This document shows, piece after piece, positions 7,072-13,355 of a stretch of 13,355 bases of DNA (its first letter is position 1; every line of letters begins with the position of its first letter). The notes beneath the pieces are model-generated. The model saw nothing but the letters and a program-made list of their open reading frames with translations. It made no database searches and was not told where the DNA came from. The position numbers and the translations under genes are program-made. Source of the stretch: JAAYTD01 sp964472015 (GTDB taxonomy: Bacteria > Bacteroidota > Ignavibacteria > Kapaibacteriales > UBA2268); assembly GCA_964472015.1 (NCBI GenBank), contig CAYYIP010000031.1, positions 1-13,355 on the forward strand, in the 5' to 3' direction.

Positions 7072-8006
7072 TAAATTTTATTGTTTTTATAATATAGTTT
7101 ACCTTTTATGGTGCTGTTGTTGGTTAAATCTGTTATTTCGTTGTCTCTACAATCGAGATATCCATATATATATGCTGGTAATCCTTTGAGATTAGTTAAT
7201 TTATTGCCTCTACAAGTAAGATCTCCGGTAAATGCTGGTGCACCTTCAAGTGTAGTTAATTGATTATCACTACATATTAAATTGTGGGTTACTTGTATAG
7301 GAGAACCTACTAAATCGGTTAATTTATTATTTCTACAATCAAGAAAACCTAACAGACATTTAGGACATCCTTTTAATGTAGTCAATAAATTATCACTACA
7401 ATTTAAACTACCCATTGTTTCAGGCAAATAATTTAATTCTGTTATTTTATTATCACTACAATTTAGATGATATAGAATTTTAGGTAAATATTCAAGGCTA
7501 GTTAATTGATTACAGCTACAATCAAATTCATACGTAACAATTCCTGGAGCATATTCTAAACTAGTCAATAAATTATTTCTACAATTAAAAACTCCATCAA
7601 TAAATTTTGGAGCATATTTTAAATTTCGTAATCGATTATAACTACAATTTAAGTTTTTGACAAATTCAGAATGTATTCCTTTGAGTGTTTCTAAATCATT
7701 ATAACTACAATTGTAACTGTCGCATATTTCTGGTGAATGTTCTAAGTTAATTAACTGATTACGTTTACAACTAAAATATCCACCTATATATTTTGGTACG
7801 CCTTCTAAACTTTTCAACTTATTGCTGCTGCAATCAAAATACCGCGTTACAAAATAGAAATTACAGGGGATATATTCTAAATTCATATTTTCTAAACATA
7901 CACCTCCCTGAACAAATATTTGGTTATTGTGTATTTCATAACGTCCGTCTACTGCATTATTTAGAAATTCGTGTAATTTCTCACCTGTATATAGTTTTCT
8001 ACTCAT
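7071..8006 (-). CDS. Leucine-rich-repeat protein of the phage 'CS.N.L.SLEG.P' type, long paralogue
   Basis: The 311-residue protein has an N-terminal cap (about 1-45) and then roughly 12-13 repeats of 20-21 residues with consensus L-x-x-L-x-G-x-P-x-x-[IV]-x-G-x-[FL]-x-C-S-x-N-x-L. This is an LRR solenoid seen in many large phages and giant viruses, with the N forming an asparagine ladder and a Cys two or three residues before it. Molecular function is unknown; such solenoids are binding scaffolds, so a protein partner is likely (inference). There is no signal peptide, so it is probably cytoplasmic. The start overlaps the preceding paralogue by ATGA and has GGAG five bases upstream. The last repeat degenerates (LYYKNNKI). 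It lies between replication and recombination genes, unlike typical accessory placement. Confidence 0.85.
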   Translation of the reverse strand: MSRKLYTGEKLHEFLNNAVDGRYEIHNNQIFVQGGVCLENMNLEYIPCNFYFVTRYFDCSSNKLKSLEGVPKYIGGYFSCKRNQLINLEHSPEICDSYNCSYNDLETLKGIHSEFVKNLNCSYNRLRNLKYAPKFIDGVFNCRNNLLTSLEYAPGIVTYEFDCSCNQLTSLEYLPKILYHLNCSDNKITELNYLPETMGSLNCSDNLLTTLKGCPKCLLGFLDCRNNKLTDLVGSPIQVTHNLICSDNQLTTLEGAPAFTGDLTCRGNKLTNLKGLPAYIYGYLDCRDNEITDLTNNSTIKGKLYYKNNKI

Positions 8007-8476
8007 TTTTTACTCCGCTCTTTTTTTTGGTTATTACAAGTGAAACCACCATTAGTTACTATTGTGTTATGCTGTGTATTTTCTAATTGATTATCATCGC
8101 AATTAAATAAACCGTTGTTTATATTATCAGGGGCGTGCTGTAAATTAGTTAATAAATTTTTGCTACAATCAAAATTTCCGTTTACTTTACTAGGAGCACC
8201 TTCTAAACTTTTCAATTGATTATTACTACAATTAAAGTTCCTTACTGTTAGCGGGCTACCTTGTAGATCTTGTAATTTGTTATTACTGCAATTGAAATTG
8301 CCTGTTACAACATAGAAATTACAGGGAATATATTCTAAATTCATATTAGACATATCTACATCGCCATTAACACTAATAGTTCCCTTTTTCATATTTAGTA
8401 CCCACGTACCTGTTACAACTTTATTTAAAAAGTCTTCTAAGTTTTTACCTGTTAAGAAAATGTTTTTTGTGTACAT
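8003..8476 (-). CDS. Leucine-rich-repeat protein, short paralogue
   Basis: The 157-residue protein has the same cap as its downstream neighbour (LTGKNLEDFLNKVV..., then NMNLEYIPCNFYVVTG) and only four to five repeats. It ends in a lysine-rich tail (QKKERSKK) in the middle of a repeat, so it may be a truncated product of a tandem duplication. The cap-coding DNA at 8304-8347 matches 7846-7889 at 42 of 44 positions, which indicates a recent duplication or gene conversion. AAGGA lies 9 nt upstream of the start. The two genes overlap by ATGA and are probably translated together. A joint complex or receptor-decoy role is conceivable but not shown. Confidence 0.82.
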   Translation of the reverse strand: MYTKNIFLTGKNLEDFLNKVVTGTWVLNMKKGTISVNGDVDMSNMNLEYIPCNFYVVTGNFNCSNNKLQDLQGSPLTVRNFNCSNNQLKSLEGAPSKVNGNFDCSKNLLTNLQHAPDNINNGLFNCDDNQLENTQHNTIVTNGGFTCNNQKKERSKK

Positions 8477-8488
8477 TTTTTTTATTCC

Positions 8489-8977
8489 TTATATTTTGGT
8501 TATAAAATTATATTGATTTAATTTTTTTAATTCTTTATACTCATCATTAAATTGTTTTTTTTCTAAATCGTAACTATTATTACAATACTTACAATTATAA
8601 CATTCATAACAATTATTACAAGTTATACAGTTATAACACTCTATACAATTATTACAATTAATACATTCCCAACAATTCACATTATTATAATTATCTTGGT
8701 TCAGGAATGCATAAGATTGAGTTAATGCTTGTTTCAAATACTTTTGTAATCCTTCAACACTTATAGAATTTCCTTTAAATAAAATTTCTAAATGTTCTAT
8801 AATATAAGTCTCATTATAAATTTTTACATATTTATCAATAAAAAACTTTAATGAAACTCCATTTATTGTATTATTTGTATGTTTTTTCAAGTAATTTTTA
8901 TATTCAATAAAATTTCTAAATACAAAAGTTTGTTTACTTGGTGTTATCATTTCATTTAATGTATTATTATTTTTCAT
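8489..8977 (-). CDS. Protein with an eleven-fold Cys-x-x repeat, function unknown
   Basis: Residues about 1-95 of this 162-residue protein are an ordinary mixed helical domain. Residues 102-132 then carry eleven cysteines at every third position (C102, C105 and so on to C132) with N/E/Y/I between them, followed by a charged helix (about 137-155). The regular C-x-x pattern resembles neither zinc fingers nor ferredoxins, which use spaced sets of four. With a three-residue period all Cys would line up on one face of a 3-10 or polyproline-type helix, which could bind soft metals or a metal cluster (inference). Related Cys-triplet tails occur in mobile-element proteins of unknown function. AGGAGA lies 10 nt upstream of the start. 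Confidence 0.82.
   Translation of the reverse strand: MKNNNTLNEMITPSKQTFVFRNFIEYKNYLKKHTNNTINGVSLKFFIDKYVKIYNETYIIEHLEILFKGNSISVEGLQKYLKQALTQSYAFLNQDNYNNVNCWECINCNNCIECYNCITCNNCYECYNCKYCNNSYDLEKKQFNDEYKELKKLNQYNFITKI
8582..8674. repeat. Nine-base tandem repeat encoding C-x-x triplets
   Basis: The coding DNA for the Cys array shows a 9-nt period, with ACA (reverse complement of the Cys codon TGT) at almost every ninth base. The pattern could expand or contract by slippage without shifting the frame. Confidence 0.75.
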
Positions 8978-9000
8978 TTCTTTATTTTCTCCTTTTTTAT

Positions 9001-9144
9001 TTAGTTATTTTCTTTAAATTCATTTATTATATCTTTTATTGACTGTATTGTTATTTCTTTTATTTCTCTTTTCATATAAAAGAAACTTGCCATTGCAAAC
9101 ACAAACACTATTATTAAAATCAACCAATCTAAAAAGTAAAACAT
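9001..9144 (-). CDS. 47-residue single-span membrane peptide
   Basis: A short gene with AAGGAAAT upstream and a TAA end: residues 1-23 (MFYFLDWLILIIVFVFAMAS...) form one membrane span, followed by a basic-amphipathic cytoplasmic tail (KREIKEITIQSIKDIINEFKENN). It fills the space between the helicase and the Cys-repeat gene, and the ribosome site of the latter starts just behind its stop, so it fits the operon. Size and topology recall small phage holin-like or membrane-tethering peptides, but there is no family motif. A membrane anchor for the replication complex is another possibility. Confidence 0.65.
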   Translation of the reverse strand: MFYFLDWLILIIVFVFAMASFFYMKREIKEITIQSIKDIINEFKENN

Positions 9145-9190
9145 ATTTATTATTTCCTTATTTATATTCTTAAAAAATTTAATTTTATTA

Positions 9191-10759
9191 TCAGTTATCT
9201 ATATTTTGACAGTTCTTTATTTTGTATACTTGATATATATCAACGCCATCTCTTATTAAGAATTTACTATATTCTAAATTAAACACATTACAATATTGTT
9301 TTATCCAATAAGTAAATCTATTATTAGTAACATAATTAAATTCTGGATATAGTTGTATAAACTCGTTATATAAATCGAATGTTTTTATAGACAAATCATA
9401 ATTACATTTTTCTAGTTTATCTTGTATAAACTCGGCGAATTCTATACACGAATAGTTAGCTACTTTTTTTATGCGTGCAGTTGTAGAATTGTATTCTGGA
9501 AGTTTACAATCGTTATCAAAATAAGTTCTATTGCACCATAGCATAAAAATATAAAAGTCTTGCCAATCTTCTTGTGTCCAGTCTTTACTCCAAAATAATG
9601 CTTTAAAGTCTTTATAAGGTGTATGTTTATCATCATAGAACGGCATTAATTCAAATTCAAATATTCTTCGTTTAGTGGATGCGTCTACTGTTGTAATTGC
9701 GTAATTTGTAGCAAATACAAGTTTAGGAGTATCTTTTCCTTGTATAGTTATTTTTTTACCGTACTTTTCATTTATATTTATTGAGCCTGTTATAATAGAA
9801 AAGTAATTATTTAGTTTAAATCGTTTTGGGCATTCATCAAAAAATATAATATCTGTTATCCCCGGTTGTACTTCACTAAACAAATATTTTTCATCTCCTT
9901 GGTTAGCAGTATTAATTGTAACTACATTCTTTAAAAAATTTATAGCTTTTAGTATTAAAGATTTGCCGGTCCCGCCGTTTGATCCTTCGGCTGTATTTGC
10001 TTCACTTAAAATAATTGCTTTATTGCTGTCATCTCTATAACTATGTAATAAATAACCGATAACACATTGTAATGTATTGAACCTTTCAGCATCAAATAGA
10101 TTTTTCTTTTTATTTGTACAAATGTTTTTACAAAACTTTTCAAATACACCTTCATTTCCATTTGAGAAGTTACTGTTATAATCAAACTCAATTAGTTTAT
10201 CTTTCCATATATATTTATCTATATCTTGATATAATCTAAAAATTTGCTTGTTTTTTGATATTTCAACAAGTCCATTTCTAAAATAGAAATAACTTGTATT
10301 GTGTGTATCTTGTAAAAAGTAATTTTTATCAATACTAGGTAAAAATGCTTCGAAATTAATCGGCATAAATAATTTTGAAAAACTTTTATTGTATGCTGTT
10401 AAGATTAAGTTTTTATTTTTTATATTATGATCTGCATATACATAAATATATTTAGTAACTATATCTATAATAGTATTTATACTAACTATTTCAACAACAT
10501 TATTTTTAATTAAACAGTATTCAAATACTTTTTTATTATACCAGTATTTGCTAAATCCTAGTTCTTTAATCCATTCTCTTGCGTTTATTAAATCTATATT
10601 ATATACTGGTACAGTAATACTTTTTTGTGTTTCATGTATTTTTATTTCTTTTGTTGTTTTTGTTATAAATTTATCTATATTTTGTAATGCTGTCTCATCA
10701 ACATCAATATATTTTTTTTGTGTTAATCTGTATATTGTTTCTTTTATTTTTAATTTCAT
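9191..10759 (-). CDS. SF3-type replicative helicase with C-terminal DNA-binding domain
   Basis: This 522-residue protein carries a superfamily 3 helicase core as found in P4-like and plasmid primase-helicases. Walker A is S-N-G-G-T-G-K-S at 260-267, Walker B DIIFFDE at 303-309, motif C K-L-V-F-A-T-N at 346-352 with the sensor Asn, and K-R-R at 363-365 is a likely arginine finger. Residues about 430-515 look like the C-terminal winged-helix domain (YWIKQYCNVFNLEYSKFLIRDG). The N-terminal 200 residues show no primase motifs, and the primase is the separate preceding gene, so the two likely act together at the fork. AGGAGA lies 11 nt upstream of the start. The last 18 codons and the stop are repeated in decayed form in the right-end repeat region. 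Ends TGA followed at once by TAA. Confidence 0.87.
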   Translation of the reverse strand: MKLKIKETIYRLTQKKYIDVDETALQNIDKFITKTTKEIKIHETQKSITVPVYNIDLINAREWIKELGFSKYWYNKKVFEYCLIKNNVVEIVSINTIIDIVTKYIYVYADHNIKNKNLILTAYNKSFSKLFMPINFEAFLPSIDKNYFLQDTHNTSYFYFRNGLVEISKNKQIFRLYQDIDKYIWKDKLIEFDYNSNFSNGNEGVFEKFCKNICTNKKKNLFDAERFNTLQCVIGYLLHSYRDDSNKAIILSEANTAEGSNGGTGKSLILKAINFLKNVVTINTANQGDEKYLFSEVQPGITDIIFFDECPKRFKLNNYFSIITGSININEKYGKKITIQGKDTPKLVFATNYAITTVDASTKRRIFEFELMPFYDDKHTPYKDFKALFWSKDWTQEDWQDFYIFMLWCNRTYFDNDCKLPEYNSTTARIKKVANYSCIEFAEFIQDKLEKCNYDLSIKTFDLYNEFIQLYPEFNYVTNNRFTYWIKQYCNVFNLEYSKFLIRDGVDIYQVYKIKNCQNIDN

Positions 10760-10796
10760 TTTAATTATCTTCTCCTATTTTTTTTATTAAAATTTT

Positions 10797-10827
10797 GATA
10801 AAATAGGGAGCTCCAAAGAGCCCCTAT
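10797..10827 (-). terminator. Hairpin with T-rich tail between primase and helicase genes
   Basis: The stem pairs ATAGGG (10803-10808) with CCCTAT (10822-10827) and GCTC (10810-10813) with GAGC (10818-10821), with one bulged A at 10809 and a four-base loop. On the minus strand it is followed by TTTTAT. No promoter is seen between it and the helicase start, so it is more likely a partial terminator or mRNA-stability element that lowers helicase relative to primase than an operon end. Confidence 0.6.
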
Positions 10828-10888
10828 AGAAAGCAAATTATTTTAATTTATATATTAGAGTTTATTGTTTTAATTCTATTTTTATTTA

Positions 10889-11899
10889 TCATTTCGAACC
10901 TCTTTTATTATTGTTTTTATAATAATAGTTATCAAATATTGGGATAGGATGCTTTAATCCAAAATTATAGCCGCTTACAATATCATTATATGCAAGTTCA
11001 ACATTTGTTGTATTTTTTTTTGCTTCATTTATAATAAAATCAAATGCTTCGTATTGGTTACATAACCCACTAGCAACGTAACCTCCTAACAGTGTACTTG
11101 CTTTTAATCTTGTTGCGTGTCTAGTTCCTATTGCTGCATTTCTTAGCATCGTAGCAATTAGATTAAATTTCTGTTGTTTTATTTTTTCTAGTTCAAGATT
11201 TTGGAAATTTTTCCCGGTATGATTATTTTTGTAGATTGGTGGATTGTACGCATTTTTTGCAGTATCATTTTTTTTAAACACTCCAAAATTATCCGTTTCA
11301 AATGTAAAGTCTTTGTATTCTAATGTTTGAGCTTCATAATTTTTATATAAGTCAGCATCAAAAGAAATATAACATAGTCTATAAAGATTTTTTACAATTT
11401 TATCTATTTCGATATTATATTTATCTTTTATATAATGAAAAACTTGTTGAAAATAATAATTATGCTTTGTGTAATCATTTCCTACTTTAAACCCTGCTTT
11501 AATTCCTTCACCACTTAAAGAAATAAAACAAAATATACAGTGCTTGTCATTACATAATAGCTCTTTGTAATAATTTAGTTTTTCTTTATTGATATGATCA
11601 ATATCGACTTGAATAATAGACGAGTAACTTTTTAATCTGTTATCTTTTTGATTATCAGGGATTTTTTTTCTATGTTTACACGCTACTGACATTGTAAACC
11701 CTGGAATAATATCTTTATATTTTTTATATTCCTGTATATCATTTTCTTTTAAATACCTTGCGTGTGTTGCAATTGTCTTAAAAGTATTAGAATGTTTAAT
11801 ATACTCTAATATATTAAATATATTAATATTAAAAGCTGGATACCAACTCCTTTTATGTTTAAAAAAACTTACTAAAGAGCTGTTTTGATTGCTGTTCAT
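10889..11899 (-). CDS. AEP-superfamily DNA primase, BT4734-like N-terminal domain plus PriCT-like domain
   Basis: Residues about 10-190 of this 336-residue protein show the BT4734-like (archaeo-eukaryotic primase type) core: start V-S-F-F-K, metal-binding V-D-I-D-H at 98-102, S-L-S-G-E-G-I-K-A-G-F at 127-137 for nucleotide binding, and R-L-C-Y-I-S-F-D-A-D-L-Y at 174-185 with the third acidic site. A linker follows, then a PriCT-like helical domain at about 248-318 (R-H-A-T-R-L-K-A-S-T-L-L-G-G-Y-V-A-S-G). All three catalytic motifs are intact. It would make primers at the phage origin with the SF3 helicase encoded next. Full-length fusions exist in the family; here primase and helicase are separate genes. 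First gene behind the 12066-12097 promoter, with an excellent AAGGAGG 7 nt upstream and a structured leader. Confidence 0.87.
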   Translation of the reverse strand: MNSNQNSSLVSFFKHKRSWYPAFNINIFNILEYIKHSNTFKTIATHARYLKENDIQEYKKYKDIIPGFTMSVACKHRKKIPDNQKDNRLKSYSSIIQVDIDHINKEKLNYYKELLCNDKHCIFCFISLSGEGIKAGFKVGNDYTKHNYYFQQVFHYIKDKYNIEIDKIVKNLYRLCYISFDADLYKNYEAQTLEYKDFTFETDNFGVFKKNDTAKNAYNPPIYKNNHTGKNFQNLELEKIKQQKFNLIATMLRNAAIGTRHATRLKASTLLGGYVASGLCNQYEAFDFIINEAKKNTTNVELAYNDIVSGYNFGLKHPIPIFDNYYYKNNNKRGSK

Positions 11900-12004
11900 A
11901 TTTAGACCTCCTTAAAAGTAAAAACACCGTCTGGCCTGCGGTCTAAAACGAACAGCAACGAAAGTTTTATTATAACCATTACAATTATAATACAGGAGAC
12001 GGTG
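11900..12004 (-). promoter_or_regulatory. Structured leader RNA of the primase gene, candidate pseudoknot over the ribosome site
   Basis: On the minus strand, CACCGTCT (complement of 11997-12004) pairs perfectly with AGACGGTG (complement of 11925-11932), extended by CCTG/CAGG after a two-base bulge and followed by TTTTT. Inside lie two small hairpins (11944-11949 with 11964-11969; TATAA/TTATA near 11970-11989). The loop segment TTTAGACC (complement of 11940-11947) is perfectly complementary to GGTCTAAA (complement of 11901-11908), which overlaps the AAGGAGG site. Both pairings together make an H-type pseudoknot; the alternative is exclusive folding. Either way access to the primase ribosome site could be controlled. 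No known riboswitch consensus is recognised. Confidence 0.6.
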
Positions 12005-12065
12005 CAAAATATTCTATTGAAAATAATTTGCGTGTTACTGTTTTGTTTTGTAAATTAGACTAATA

Positions 12066-12097
12066 CAAACATAACACATTTTCTAATACTATGCAAA
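12066..12097 (-). promoter_or_regulatory. Promoter, TTTG-N20-TATGTTTG, for the replication cluster
   Basis: Read on the minus strand, TTTG (12094-12097) is followed by exactly 20 bases and TATGTTTG (12066-12073), a full match to the Bacteroidota TTTG/TAnnTTTG promoter. An overlapping sigma70-style reading also exists (TTGCAT-N17-TATGTT). The predicted transcript would start near 12060 and carry a leader of about 160 nt before the primase ATG. Confidence 0.62.
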
Positions 12098-12474
12098 TAC
12101 TTTTTTATTTTTTTTTATTCAACTCTCATTATTATTTTTTTTCTTTTCTTTATGCTGTGTTATTTTACTGTTAGTAGCGTCAAATTTGTGTTTTCTTGCG
12201 TTTTTAACTCTTTTATGTATATTTTATCTCTCTTTTAAAAAAGTTTTCTCTAATCTCAAATAAACGCCGTTTTTTAAAAAGTGCTTTATTAGGAGCTGTC
12301 AAAAAAAAGTAATGTTGTTTTCTAAAATAGTTATCTTAAATTATCTAGTATATCTTTTTTGTAAAGTGTAGTTTTTCTAACTTGTAAAAAAGTTTTGTTA
12401 AAAAAGCGTTAAACCTTTTTATATAATTTTTTTTAATTTTTAAAAATGTTAAGTTTGAAAAAACTTTTTAACTT
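12098..12474. other. Gene-free AT-rich region upstream of the replication promoter
   Basis: This stretch has stops in all frames, long A and T runs and no recognisable gene. A few GC-containing words (GCGTTTTTAACTC, ACGCCGTTTTTTAAAAAG, GGAGCTGTCAAAAAAAAG) interrupt it. The last of these resembles the GACAGTT/AACTGTC word of the repeat region to its right. It may be part of an origin or a decayed coding region. Confidence 0.5.
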
Positions 12475-13110
12475 TTTTACATACTTTATTTTATTAATAG
12501 TTATCTTAAAAAAAACTTTTTGACAAAAAACATCTACTTTTTTACATACTTTATTTTATTAATAGTTATCTTAAAAAACTTTTTTACATAGTTTGTTTTA
12601 TTAATATTTACCTTGATAAAAAACTTTACAATATTCGTTAAATTTACTATGCTTTACAAAAATTTGTACTTATTTAGTTGACAGTTCTAAAAAAAAAGCA
12701 CTAAAAAACTGCAAAAATGCCATTTTTTATTAATAATAGAAAAACTTTTTTACATCCCTTATTTTATTAATAGTTATCTATATTTATACAGTTCTAAAAA
12801 AAGCCTCAAAAACTGCAAAAATGCCATTTTTTATTAATAATAGAAAAACTTTTTTACATCCCTTATTTTATTAATAGTTATCTATATTTATACAGTTCTA
12901 AAAAAAGCCTCAAAAACTGCAAAAATGCCATTTTTCTGTTAATAATAGAAAAACTTTAAAAAAAAGCACTAAAAAACTGCAAAAAAAACATTATTTTTAT
13001 TAATAATAGAAAAACTTTTTTACATACTTTATTTTATTAATAGTTATCTTAAAAAACTTTTTGACATCCCTTATTTTATTATCAGTTATCTATATTTATA
13101 CAGTTTTTTA
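12475..13110. repeat. Nested AT-rich repeat array, candidate origin or recombination region
   Basis: The word TTATTTTATTAATAGTTATCT or a close variant recurs near 12486, 12551, 12759, 12863, 13028 and 13070, usually preceded by ACTTTTTTACAT and followed either by TAAAAA or by ATATTTATACAGTTCT. Longer units combine it with AAAAACTGCAAAAATGCC and TATTAATAATAGAAAAACT. Each long unit contains the odd-length palindrome AAAAATG-C-CATTTTT (12713-12727, 12817-12831, 12921-12935). Position upstream of the primase-helicase operon and repeated AT-rich words fit an iteron-type origin (inference), but the unit also matches the 3' end of the helicase gene. Confidence 0.75.
12708..12915. repeat. Exact 104-bp tandem duplication
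   Basis: Bases 12708-12811 and 12812-12915 read as identical, without a mismatch. A third unit starts at 12916 but diverges and is shortened after about 40 bases, and a fourth partial unit starts near 12977. Exact identity next to decayed copies implies recent duplication. Confidence 0.9.
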
Positions 13111-13156
13111 TTTCATATACTTTATATCCTTTCATTCCGTCTTTTTTTATCTCTTT
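13082..13156 (-). pseudogene. Decayed duplicate of the helicase gene 3' end
   Basis: The minus-strand frame ends DGMKGYKVYEIKNCINIDN-TGA-TAA, against DGVDIYQVYKIKNCQNIDN-TGA-TAA in the helicase: 13 of 19 residues and both stops agree. At DNA level 13074-13123 continues a match to 9183-9236 of 48 in 54 positions. Upstream the frame is closed by a TAA at 13157-13159 and no further helicase similarity is visible, so only the gene tail survives here. Confidence 0.75.
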
Positions 13157-13355
13157 TTACAAAAGTTTTACAAATCACTAGGAACACTAGGAACATTTTT
13201 TATCATTCATTAATATTTTTTTTAATTTCGTAAAAGTATTGTAAATTGTTTTTATCTGTACGTTGTCTATTTTTACTACATTCTAAATTAATTTATACTT
13301 TATATTTTGACAGTTCTTTAAAAGCAATAAAAAAAACACCAACCTTTTTATGGCT
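13157..13355. other. Right-end AT-rich tail without a gene
   Basis: No open frame of note. It holds a direct duplication of ACTAGGAAC (within 13185-13206) and, at 13302-13320, a 19-base exact copy of helicase-end sequence 9201-9219 (ATATTTTGACAGTTCTTTA), which makes another fragment of the repeat family. The last bases contain an A-run that on the minus strand reads GGTTGGTG followed by eight T, without a stem. Confidence 0.55.

Noticed and set aside
6822..7189. Frames on both strands running through the N gap
   Set aside because: They depend on undetermined bases and a simple repeat; the ERF frame explains the region.
8582..8674. Zinc finger or ferredoxin motif in the Cys-rich protein
   Set aside because: The cysteines keep an unbroken three-residue period with no His and no C-x2-C-x(n)-C-x2-C grouping.
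10548..10790. 80-codon plus-strand open frame across the helicase start
   Set aside because: It is antisense to a well-supported gene, and its hydrophobic composition is the usual shadow of an AT-rich lysine/asparagine-rich gene.
323..11899. Alternative genetic code (stop recoding)
   Set aside because: Genes end naturally at TAA and TGA with sensible overlaps and full domains, so the standard bacterial code suffices.
11925..12004. Self-cleaving ribozyme or tRNA-like RNA in the primase leader
   Set aside because: No hammerhead core (CUGAUGA with GAAA), twister or tRNA features were found on either strand. Only the stems and the ribosome-site pairing are supported.
12708..12976. CRISPR-like array
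   Set aside because: The units are contiguous 104-bp tandem copies with no unique spacers between short repeats, and no cas gene is present.

Overview
The window is strongly AT-rich and tightly packed. Almost every gene is read from the minus strand, with short spacers, ATGA/TAATG overlaps and several strong Shine-Dalgarno sequences. The gene content points to a tailed bacteriophage or related mobile element: primase, SF3 helicase, ERF annealing protein, VRR-NUC nuclease and glucosaminidase. No capsid, terminase, tail or integrase gene is visible, so phage, prophage and phage-plasmid cannot be separated here. Three things suggest a Bacteroidota-like host: a BT4734-type primase, the glucosaminidase type common in phages of that phylum, and two matching promoters of the form (T/C)TTG-N20-TATGTTTG, which fit the Bacteroidota consensus TTTG/TAnnTTTG. 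The strong AAGGAGG-type ribosome sites are less typical of that phylum, so the host call is tentative. TAA and TGA both end genes and no recoding is needed. Two runs of 100 N (5241-5340, 6904-7003) are assembly gaps.

Layout in minus-strand transcription order. The right end (about 12100-13355) is gene-free, extremely AT-rich and full of nested repeats, including an exact 104-bp tandem duplication and a decayed copy of the helicase gene's 3' end. It is a plausible origin or recombination region. A promoter at 12066-12097 would then drive a leader RNA with a long-range stem and a pseudoknot-like pairing that covers the primase ribosome site. Behind it come the AEP-type primase (10889-11899), a hairpin (10803-10827), the SF3 helicase (9191-10759), a 47-residue membrane peptide (9001-9144), a protein with eleven Cys at every third residue (8489-8977), two paralogous leucine-rich-repeat proteins (8003-8476, 7071-8006), an ERF recombinase (5761-7071) and a VRR-NUC nuclease (5382-5786).

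A second promoter (5151-5182) and a long structured leader precede the second minus-strand cluster. It holds a 538-residue protein that I read as several degenerate DnaA domain-IV-like DNA-binding units without an AAA+ ATPase, a 120-residue single-unit version of the same fold, a membrane-anchored basic protein, a probable DnaN-like sliding clamp, and a membrane-anchored glucosaminidase. At the far left the last 17 codons of a plus-strand gene converge on this cluster.

Taken together, cluster one looks like a replication and recombination module, with primase and helicase at the fork and ERF plus nuclease for annealing and junction processing. Cluster two may be a phage-encoded replica of the cellular dnaA-dnaN pair, with DnaA-type DNA binding and a clamp, ending in a cell-wall hydrolase. 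The DnaA-IV and DnaN readings come from pattern recognition of diverged sequences and are the most interesting claims to test.
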